Of a stretch of 64,000 bases of DNA, positions 58,076 to 64,000 are shown one piece after another (position 1 is the stretch's first letter; each line of letters begins with the position of its first letter). Source of the DNA: an uncultured Oscillospiraceae bacterium (GTDB taxonomy: Bacteria; Bacillota; Clostridia; Oscillospirales; Ruminococcaceae); assembly GCA_910579125.1 (NCBI GenBank), contig CAJTTH010000003.1:16480-80479 (forward strand). The letters run 5' to 3'. A program made the translations under genes and the position numbers. The notes below the pieces were generated by a model. The model searched no databases, was not told the DNA's origin, and saw only the letters and a program-made list of their open reading frames with translations.

Positions 58076-58742
58076 TTTTTAACAAATTCCTCATCATATC
58101 GCAAATCTGCATATAAACATCCTCAATAGCAAGCGGATGATCTCCCTCGGCGCAGTTGATGATCTGCCATCCGCACTGATCTGCGGTATACATAGCGCTC
58201 CTGCGGCACTCCTCCAGAAATTTTATGTCCGCCTCGTGAATATCCTTTCGGCTCTCGTCTCCGTCATAGCGCTCCTTGAGGAGCTTCTGGGATATTTCGA
58301 TCGGCATATCGAGATAAATTACCATATCGGGTTCGGGCAGTCCCAGCTTCACATACTCAAACTTCATAAGCCAGTTCAGGAAGCTCTCATGGTTTTCGGG
58401 CGGCAGCTTTGCAAGCTGATAAATTGCGTTGGACGTGGTGTATCGCCCCGAGAGAATAACTCCGCCGTCCTCGTAAAAATCGCGCCAGTCGGTCATATAA
58501 CTGATATATCTGTCGACGGCGTACATTGCCGAAGCGGCATATGCGCCGTTGATTCCCTCGCACGGTATCTCGCCTTTAAGGTACTCCGAGATCAGCTTTC
58601 CGCTTGTCGCCTTGTAATTGGGAAAGCTGACCGCGCGGCATTTCACGCCGCTGTCCTTGAGATAACTATCGGCAAGCTCGAGCTGCGTGGATTTTCCGCA
58701 GCCGTCCAATCCCTCTAAAACAATAACTTTTCCTTTTCCCAT
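58068..58742 (-). CDS. tmk: Thymidylate kinase
   Basis: Phosphorylates dTMP to dTDP. The 224 residues have the P-loop LEGLDGCGKSTQLELA, the DR(Y/H/F)-type motif VDRYISY and the lid region LKERYDGDESRKD. It heads a long operon of about a dozen genes and sits behind a strong promoter. Confidence 0.93.
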   Translation of the reverse strand: MGKGKVIVLEGLDGCGKSTQLELADSYLKDSGVKCRAVSFPNYKATSGKLISEYLKGEIPCEGINGAYAASAMYAVDRYISYMTDWRDFYEDGGVILSGRYTTSNAIYQLAKLPPENHESFLNWLMKFEYVKLGLPEPDMVIYLDMPIEISQKLLKERYDGDESRKDIHEADIKFLEECRRSAMYTADQCGWQIINCAEGDHPLAIEDVYMQICDMMRNLLKNG

Positions 58743-58778
58743 ATTTTACCTGCTCTCATAACATAATAATACATATAT

Positions 58779-58807
58779 ATTGTACCATAAAAATGTAATT
58801 TAGTCAA
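58779..58807 (-). promoter_or_regulatory. Promoter of the tmk long operon
   Basis: TTGACT, 17 bases, TACAAT on the minus strand, with TG one base before the -10. It may drive everything down to about 47.0 kb, as no clear internal terminator was seen. Confidence 0.8.
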
Positions 58808-58829
58808 TAATTACGAAAAATTTTCAGTA

Positions 58830-58869
58830 AAAAAACAAAAACGCCTTGGGAAATCAAGCCCGAAAGCGT
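58830..58869 (-). terminator. Possible terminator after the GNAT gene
   Basis: Minus strand: ACGC and CTTG arms pair with CAAG and GCGT, with a seven-base bulge, followed by TTTTTGTTTTTTT. The T-tract is strong, the stem is imperfect. Confidence 0.45.
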
Positions 58870-58877
58870 TCGCAATA

Positions 58878-59594
58878 CTATTCCGATAAAAGGCGGCAGG
58901 CGTATCCGACGTGAACGAACCCCGACTTGCGGTAAAAATCGAGCAGTCCGTCCTCGCAGATAACATAAACTCTGCTCTCGGAAAGCTCCGCGCAGACCGC
59001 CGAAATAAGCCGCCGTGCGTTTCCGCGTCCGCGTTTTTCGGGGAGCGTCGCAATTTGCGAAAGCAGCGCCTCACCGTTAATGTCATGCTGAATTGCAAGC
59101 ACAGAGCCGTCCAGCCTGCGGAACCGCGTTACACCGTGCCGCGTCCTGTGCGACATATCAAGGTACCAGGGCTCGTATTCGATATCGAAAGCGGTTTTCA
59201 GCACGCCGTAAACGTCGCCGAGCGGCGGCTCCGTTTCGATATCGCACGGCACGGCACTACTCTTAAACCGCATTACATTCACCTTTTCAAGACGGCACGG
59301 CAGCAACCTTGACAAGCGCTCGCCCGCAGTTTCCGAGCAGAATATCTCCGCAAATCCGCAGAACACGAAAAACTCCGCAAGCTCCTCAAAACCGCATACT
59401 CCGCACTCGGACAGCACAAAACCACCGTTCAATTCCGCGAGGAACGCACATCCCGCGTGAAATTCCCCGACGTAAAAGCGGCAGAAATCGTATTTCAGCC
59501 CATAGCAAAACAGAAGCGCGCGAATTTTCTGCGCTTCGATACCGTGTTTCGGTAGTCCGTCCAACTCCCCGTCCGTCTGCGCGCGCCTTATCAT
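58878..59594 (-). CDS. GNAT family N-acetyltransferase
   Basis: A 238-residue protein with a degenerate N-terminal half (about 1-110, rich in Phe and Gly) and a C-terminal GNAT domain: ALLSQIATLPEKRGRGNARR holds the acetyl-CoA Arg/Gly motif and VICEDGLLDFYRKSGFVHVG the last strands. The two-part form suggests a double GNAT with one inactive copy. The substrate is unknown. The start overlaps the M42 stop (ATGA). Confidence 0.78.
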   Translation of the reverse strand: MIRRAQTDGELDGLPKHGIEAQKIRALLFCYGLKYDFCRFYVGEFHAGCAFLAELNGGFVLSECGVCGFEELAEFFVFCGFAEIFCSETAGERLSRLLPCRLEKVNVMRFKSSAVPCDIETEPPLGDVYGVLKTAFDIEYEPWYLDMSHRTRHGVTRFRRLDGSVLAIQHDINGEALLSQIATLPEKRGRGNARRLISAVCAELSESRVYVICEDGLLDFYRKSGFVHVGYACRLLSE

Positions 59595-60604
59595 AACTCG
59601 CCGACAGCCGAAAGCATCAAGTCCGCAAGCGCCTTGACCGCCTCAAAGTCGCTCATCTTGATGACGCATGACGGCGAGTGCAGATACCTGCATGGCACGG
59701 AGATCGCACAGGTGCGCACCCCGCCCGCGCTTACGTGGATAGCGCCGCTGTCGTTGCCGCCCGCAACCAAAGTTTTGGTCTGCACGGGGATACCGTTCGC
59801 CTTTGCGGTCTCGAATGCCAGCGAATACAGTCCGCGGTCATAAACGGTGCTTCTGTCCATAAAGGACACCACCGCGCCCTTTCCGAGCTCGCAGACGCGC
59901 CTTGAACCCGAAACTCCCGCAACATCACAGGCTGTCGTGGTCTCCAGAACTACCGCGATATCGGGAGCAACCGTGAAAGCCGCCGCCCTTGCGCCTCGCG
60001 TTCCGACCTCCTCCTGCACAGTGAACGCGTACCACGCGTCATATTCGGGTTCGCCGTTTATCATATCCATCATAATAAGGCAGCCCGCGCGGTCGTCAAT
60101 AGCCTTGCCCTTGATGAAACCGTCGCCGAACTCAAAGAAGTCCGCGTCAAAATAGGCATAGCTGCCGCGCGGAGCAAGCCGCTCCGCGTCCTCGCGAGTT
60201 GACGCGCCGACATCAATATACAACTCGCCGAAATCGGGAATTTTTTTTCGCTCGTCCGCGGACTGCTGATGTATCGCTTTCGTTCCGATAACGCCTGAAA
60301 CGCCGCTTTCAAGGGTCACTCCCCTGCCGAGCGCGACGGCGGGATTTATGCCGCCCACCGCGCCGAAGCTCAGAAAACCGTCCTCGTCCGCGTCGGTTAT
60401 CATAAAGCCGACCTCGTCCATGTGCGCAGCGAACATTATTTTGCGTTTCGGGGTTTTCTTTCCCTTTTTGAACACGATAAGATTGCCGAGATTATCCGTG
60501 AAAACCTCGTCAGCGCGGATATTCGCGCATATAAACTCACGCACCAGAGCCTCATCGCCCGACGCGCCGTTCAACAAGCACAGCTCTTTCAGTCTGTCAA
60601 GCAT
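59591..60604 (-). CDS. M42 family aminopeptidase, copy 2
   Basis: Cobalt/zinc metallo-aminopeptidase that forms dodecameric tetrahedra and degrades short peptides. The 337 residues contain AAHMDEVGFMITDADEDGFL (metal His and Asp), AIDDRAGCL, FTVQEEVGTRGARAA (catalytic and metal Glu), and a C-terminal CRYLHSPS metal His. The ATG after GGGAGG overlaps the end of the upstream M42 gene. Paired M42 genes suggest a hetero-oligomer or different specificities. Confidence 0.92.
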   Translation of the reverse strand: MLDRLKELCLLNGASGDEALVREFICANIRADEVFTDNLGNLIVFKKGKKTPKRKIMFAAHMDEVGFMITDADEDGFLSFGAVGGINPAVALGRGVTLESGVSGVIGTKAIHQQSADERKKIPDFGELYIDVGASTREDAERLAPRGSYAYFDADFFEFGDGFIKGKAIDDRAGCLIMMDMINGEPEYDAWYAFTVQEEVGTRGARAAAFTVAPDIAVVLETTTACDVAGVSGSRRVCELGKGAVVSFMDRSTVYDRGLYSLAFETAKANGIPVQTKTLVAGGNDSGAIHVSAGGVRTCAISVPCRYLHSPSCVIKMSDFEAVKALADLMLSAVGEL

Positions 60605-61616
60605 TTTCCGCACCTCCCGCGTATTCGGCGATAAGCCTTGCGGTTGCCGAAATGTCATTTAAATCTACAGTCTCAACGGAAGTGTGCATATACCGTATCG
60701 GGAATGAAAGCGTGCAGCATTTCGCGCCCTTGCCCGCGACGGCGATTTCGTCCGCGTTTGTGCTCGTGAGATCTGGCATTACCTCGCTTGTAAAAGGGAT
60801 ATTACGGCTCTTTGCGAGTTCCCGCAGCGCGTTCGACATCTCCTTATCAAGACACGGCGAAAAGCCTATCATAACGCCGCTGCCGAGCTTTGCCGTCTCC
60901 TTTGGATCGCTGTCGGGAGTTCCTCCGAACGATACGTCGACCGCTATAGCCTCGTCGGCTTGTATGCGGAACGCCGCCTGTTTCGCGCCGCGCGAACCTG
61001 TTTCCTCCTGTGCCGAGAAGCACACCGCCAGATCGTACCTCAAAGGCTTGCCTTTAAGTATATCAAGCGCTTCCAGAATTGCGCATACCCCGCTGCGGTC
61101 GTCCACCGCAGGCGCGGAAATTAGACTGCCGCAAAGCTCGCGGAAACGCGAATTGACCGTAACGCGGTCGCCGAGGGAAATAACCTCCTCCGCCTGCTCT
61201 TTTGTCATTCCGACATCAATCGAAATATCGCCGATCTCGGGCGTTTTATTGTCCTTGGAAACGTGCGGCGGCAGCGTGGAAACAACACCCTGTACAGCTC
61301 TTTTTCCGTGAATGGTAACGGACTGCGCAAGATACGTCTTTATATCGGGAGAGCCGCACGCGCCAACGCTTAAAAAGCCCTTGTCGCCAATATAGGTCAC
61401 GATCAGACCCACGCTGTCGATATGCGCGTCAAGAAGCAGTGTTTTCGCGTTCGGTCTTCCGCATTTTATAAAGCCCGTCACGTTCCCGAAATCGTCGACG
61501 GAAATGCCGTCCGCGTATTGTGACAAAAACTCCGCAGCCTTACTGGAAGCGGAAAACTCGTCGCCCGAAACGCCTGTCTCCTCAGTCAGCGCCTTGAGCG
61601 CCGCTTTAATATCCAA
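60597..61616 (-). CDS. M42 family aminopeptidase, copy 1
   Basis: Paralogue of the next gene, 339 residues: DAHIDSVGLIVTYIGDKGFL, APAVDDRSGVCAILEAL, CFSAQEETGSRGAKQAAF, and PIRYMHTSVETVDL with the last metal His. All metal and catalytic positions are kept. It begins 13 bases after the ImmA/IrrE gene. Confidence 0.92.
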   Translation of the reverse strand: MDIKAALKALTEETGVSGDEFSASSKAAEFLSQYADGISVDDFGNVTGFIKCGRPNAKTLLLDAHIDSVGLIVTYIGDKGFLSVGACGSPDIKTYLAQSVTIHGKRAVQGVVSTLPPHVSKDNKTPEIGDISIDVGMTKEQAEEVISLGDRVTVNSRFRELCGSLISAPAVDDRSGVCAILEALDILKGKPLRYDLAVCFSAQEETGSRGAKQAAFRIQADEAIAVDVSFGGTPDSDPKETAKLGSGVMIGFSPCLDKEMSNALRELAKSRNIPFTSEVMPDLTSTNADEIAVAGKGAKCCTLSFPIRYMHTSVETVDLNDISATARLIAEYAGGAENA

Positions 61617-61629
61617 AACAATTCACTTC

Positions 61630-62124
61630 CTATTTCAGAAAATTATTTTTTATGTCGGCGAGGTTAAAATTGTATCCCTTGAAGTTCATCGTTTCCAGCT
61701 TCAGCCAGACAAGCTCGCTCGGAAAACCCAGATTTGCCGCCAGAACGTCCATGCTGTTGCAATAGGACACCTCGTCCAGAACGCTCTCGTCGGATATCAA
61801 CACGCACGCTGCGAACAGATTAGCCTCGCGCTCGGTCTTGTCGCTGCTGAGGAAAAGCGTATTCTCGCGTATGCCGCCCGCCGAAAGCTCGCGGTGCAGC
61901 ATATCGTGACCCAGCTCGTGAGCGCACACCACCGCCTTTGTCGTCCTGTCCAACTCGTCGTTCACAACAATATAGCGGCAGCCGTTCTCGCAGATATAAA
62001 AGCCCTTAAGCCCGCCCAGATGGCGGTACCACACCTTCGCTCCCGAATTTTCGGCGGTCTCGAAAATGTTTCTTCCGCCGAATTCTTCAAGGATTTCCTC
62101 CGCCTTTTCGATAATATGGCGCAT
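61630..62124 (-). CDS. ImmA/IrrE family metalloprotease
   Basis: A 164-residue zinc peptidase with the motif VVCAHELGHDMLH and the downstream Glu region TEREANLFAACVL. In ICEBs1 and in Deinococcus, ImmA/IrrE proteases cleave a partner XRE repressor to derepress its targets. Here the XRE gene is two bases upstream, so the two should form such a switch. No mobile-element genes are nearby. Confidence 0.92.
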   Translation of the reverse strand: MRHIIEKAEEILEEFGGRNIFETAENSGAKVWYRHLGGLKGFYICENGCRYIVVNDELDRTTKAVVCAHELGHDMLHRELSAGGIRENTLFLSSDKTEREANLFAACVLISDESVLDEVSYCNSMDVLAANLGFPSELVWLKLETMNFKGYNFNLADIKNNFLK

Positions 62125-62126
62125 TA

Positions 62127-62519
62127 TTACTTCCCGCTCTTAAGAGAATCCTCGTAGATCTCGGTCAGGCAGCGCATAAGGTTGGTCTTGTCCTCGTCTG
62201 AAAGGGAGTTGCCCGCCAACAGACCGCGCGACTGCACAAGGAATTTCATTGCGGCAGTGGGATCCTGTCCCTTGTCGGTAATTCTCTTGATAAAACGCTC
62301 CTCAATAGTGAGCTCCATATCAATGTTGTCGTCCGCGAGAAACTCGGGCGTTACGTCAAGCTGCTTTGCAATTTTTTCGAGAACGCTCTTTCTGGGCTTG
62401 CGCGTGCCGCTCATATAATAAGCGAACGCGCGGTATGTAATGCCCACGCTCTCCGCGAAATCCACGCGTCTTATGCGTCTTCTGTTAAGCATAATATCCA
62501 GTTTTTCATTCATCTTCAT
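62127..62519 (-). CDS. XRE-family repressor paired with ImmA/IrrE protease
   Basis: A 130-residue protein with an N-terminal helix-turn-helix (about 1-62: RRIRRVDFAESVGITYRAFA, YYMSGTRKPRKSVLEKIAKQ) and a C-terminal acidic helical region of the sort cleaved by ImmA proteases. The start follows AGGAGG at nine bases; the longer reading runs through the putative operator. A palindrome lies between its promoter and ribosome site, suggesting autorepression. Confidence 0.9.
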   Translation of the reverse strand: MKMNEKLDIMLNRRRIRRVDFAESVGITYRAFAYYMSGTRKPRKSVLEKIAKQLDVTPEFLADDNIDMELTIEERFIKRITDKGQDPTAAMKFLVQSRGLLAGNSLSDEDKTNLMRCLTEIYEDSLKSGK

Positions 62520-62540
62520 AACGTATATCCTCCTGAAAAT

Positions 62541-62570
62541 ATGTCTTTGTAATTTGAAAATTACAGACAT
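62541..62570. promoter_or_regulatory. Operator-like palindrome in the XRE leader
   Basis: TGTAATTT and AAATTACA form an inverted repeat spaced by two bases, extended outward by ATGTC/GACAT. It lies just downstream of the -10 box, well placed for a roadblock repressor site of the XRE protein. Confidence 0.6.
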
Positions 62571-62580
62571 TCACACTTAT

Positions 62581-62609
62581 ATTATATCAGTGAACATCAA
62601 ATTTGTCAA
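62581..62609 (-). promoter_or_regulatory. Promoter of the XRE-ImmA-M42 operon
   Basis: TTGACA and TATAAT are both perfect, spaced by 17 bases on the minus strand. Confidence 0.85.
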
Positions 62610-62735
62610 GACCCGCCGGCAAAATTATTTTATTCATTATTTTGCATATAATCCACTAAAAAGAAGATTATCACAAAAAATATTCAAAAAAACTGCATAT
62701 TATTGAATAATATTCCGTTTTATGAATAAAACTAC

Positions 62736-62763
62736 TTGACATTTTTTAAAAAAGGTGTATAAT
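62736..62763 (+). promoter_or_regulatory. Promoter of argG
   Basis: TTGACA, 16 bases, TATAAT, about 40 bases before argG. No clear ARG box or T-box was seen in the ~190-base intergenic region. Confidence 0.8.
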
Positions 62764-62801
62764 AGCTATTGTAAATATTATTCCAAAAGGAGACTTTTAT
62801 T

Positions 62802-64000
62802 ATGGCACAGGAGATCAAAAAAGTTATTTTAGCATATTCGGGCGGTCTGGATACGTCCATTATCATTCCGTGGCTGAAAGAAACATACGAGGGCTGCGAG
62901 GTAATATGCGTTGCGGGCAACGTGGGGCAGGACGCGGAGCTGGAGGGTCTTGAGGAGAGAGCCAAGAAAACGGGCGCTTCCAAGCTCTACATCGAGGATA
63001 TCCAGGACGAATTTGTAAACGACTTCGTTTTCCCGACGCTGAAAGCGGGGGCGAAGTATGAGGGCTATCTGCTTGGCACGTCGTTCGCGCGTCCCCCTAT
63101 TGCGAAGAGACTTGTCGAGATCGCGAAGAAAGAGAACGCGGACGCTATCTGCCACGGCTGCACGGGCAAGGGCAACGATCAGGTGCGCTTTGAGCTGACG
63201 ATAAAGGCGCTCGCTCCCGAGCTGAAGATAATCGCGCCGTGGAGAATTTGGGATATCAAATCGCGCGACCAGGAGATCGACTATGCGGAGGCGCATAACG
63301 TTCCGATAAAAATTAACCGCGAGACCAACTACTCCAAGGATATGAACCTCTGGCATCTTTCGCACGAGGGTCTCGACCTCGAGGATCCCGCGAACGAGCC
63401 GCAGTACAACAAGCCCGGTTTTCTGGAGCTTGGAGTTTCGCCCGAGCAGGCTCCCGACAAGCCCACCTACATCACCATTCACTTTGAAAAGGGCATTCCG
63501 ACCGAACTGAACGGCGAGAAAATGGACGGCGTGAAGCTCATCAAGACGTTGAACAAGCTCGGCGGCGAGAACGGTATAGGTCTGTTTGATGTTGTGGAGA
63601 ACCGTCTGGTAGGCATGAAGTCGCGCGGCGTTTACGAGACACCCGGCGGCACTATCCTGTATCATGCGCACGAGGTTCTGGAAACTATCTGCCTTGACAA
63701 GGAGACCCAGCACTACAAGGCGGGTCTTGCGCAGAAGTACGCGGATATCGTGTACAACGGACAGTGGTATACACCGCTCCGCGAGGCTATGGACGCTTTC
63801 GTCGACAAGACCCAGGAGACCTGCACGGGCGACGTTAAACTCAAGCTCTACAAAGGCAACATCATCAACGCAGGCGTAACTTCTCCATACACCCTGTACA
63901 GCGAAGATTTCGCTTCGTTCGGCGAGGACAACGTCTACGACCAGAAGGATAGTGCGGGCTTTATTAACCTGTTCGGTCTGCCTATCAAGGTCAAGGCGCT
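62802..64000 (+). CDS. argG: Argininosuccinate synthase (3' end beyond window)
   Basis: Joins citrulline and aspartate with ATP, the penultimate arginine step. About 399 codons are present, so only the last few residues are cut off (family ~400-410). Visible motifs: the ATP loop LAYSGGLDTSIIIPWL, the citrulline/aspartate region GTSFARPPIAKR, CHGCTGKGNDQVRFE, and ESRLVGMKSRGVYETPGG-type sequence (here VENRLVGMKSRGVYETPG). The start follows AAGGAG. argH is expected next. It is transcribed divergently from the XRE operon. Confidence 0.95.
   Translation, partial: MAQEIKKVILAYSGGLDTSIIIPWLKETYEGCEVICVAGNVGQDAELEGLEERAKKTGASKLYIEDIQDEFVNDFVFPTLKAGAKYEGYLLGTSFARPPIAKRLVEIAKKENADAICHGCTGKGNDQVRFELTIKALAPELKIIAPWRIWDIKSRDQEIDYAEAHNVPIKINRETNYSKDMNLWHLSHEGLDLEDPANEPQYNKPGFLELGVSPEQAPDKPTYITIHFEKGIPTELNGEKMDGVKLIKTLNKLGGENGIGLFDVVENRLVGMKSRGVYETPGGTILYHAHEVLETICLDKETQHYKAGLAQKYADIVYNGQWYTPLREAMDAFVDKTQETCTGDVKLKLYKGNIINAGVTSPYTLYSEDFASFGEDNVYDQKDSAGFINLFGLPIKVKA

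Noticed and set aside
61630..62570. Prophage or ICE attachment region suggested by the XRE-ImmA pair.
   Set aside because: No integrase, relaxase, att-like direct repeats or phage genes nearby; flanks are housekeeping genes.
1..64000. CRISPR arrays, tRNA, rRNA or IS elements.
   Set aside because: By eye I found no regularly spaced repeats, CCA-proximal T-loop (GGTTCRANYCC) sets, rRNA-like segments or transposase motifs on either strand; a tRNAscan/ISfinder run would settle it.

Overview
The window looks like a chromosomal segment of an anaerobic, spore-forming member of the Clostridia, most likely an Oscillospiraceae/Ruminococcus-like gut or rumen bacterium. Evidence: sporulation genes (spoIVA, a SipL-like LysM protein, an alpha/beta SASP, spoIIIE/ftsK, tepA), strict-anaerobe oxidative defence (PerR-type Fur regulator, rubrerythrin), a sodium-pump decarboxylase beta/gamma pair, and plant-polysaccharide enzymes (a membrane-anchored GH44 and an intracellular GH3). 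Most genes lie on the minus strand in long, tightly packed operons with many ATGA or TAATG start/stop overlaps. I saw no rRNA, tRNA, CRISPR array, IS element or prophage.

Layout. 1-5.1 kb: tepA, a 45-residue orphan, uppP, ftsK/spoIIIE and the start of a TIGR03960-type radical SAM gene. 5.3-8.4 kb: the sipL-spoIVA spore-coat operon, read from a SigE-like promoter. 8.5-13.6 kb: perR, putP, SASP, rubrerythrin, a decayed type IV pilin, a small XRE regulator, and pyrB fused to a PyrI-type zinc domain. 13.6-22.3 kb: a membrane protein with a gutted tandem copy, a SIMPL protein, oadB/oadG, an EF-P 5-aminopentanone-reductase-like SDR, a ClpE-like unfoldase, CvpA and DUF5711. 22.3-26.5 kb: a TruA-DUF3781 fusion, EcfT, a fused EcfA1-EcfA2 and an unknown protein. 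26.6-30.4 kb: a methyltransferase followed by a run of accessory small proteins (DUF4375, NUDIX with an extra domain, MBL fold, a Cys-tailed protein, a frameshifted WapI-like gene). 30.4-34.8 kb: ruvCAB interleaved with a TPR protein, a histidine phosphatase and a radical SAM gene.

34.8-36 kb holds the wreck of a carbohydrate ABC importer (lipoprotein and two permeases, all truncated or frameshifted). Then come a stand-alone trpB, an unrecognised two-gene pair, GH44, a frameshifted FemAB-type gene, an ECF sigma/anti-sigma-like pair, tex, and a formate/nitrite transporter-peptide deformylase operon. 46.7-58.8 kb is one very long operon running from tmk through DUF2156, DJ-1, 5-FTHF cyclo-ligase, mltG, a U32 peptidase, GH3, deoC, deoB, GNAT and mrp to a C_GCAxxG_C_C protein. 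The right end has an XRE-ImmA pair with an operator-like palindrome, two M42 aminopeptidases and a GNAT, and divergently argG, cut by the window edge.

Most notable: the TruA-DUF3781 fusion, the AT-hook-like tail on TepA, PyrB with only the PyrI zinc domain, the coupling of peptide deformylase to a formate channel, the structured SASP leader, the unknown gene pair at 37.3-38.9 kb, and a striking number of single-base frameshifts, most of them at A/T homopolymers. The last could be real decay, phase variation or sequencing error. Domain names rest on my reading of the sequence; no database search was run.
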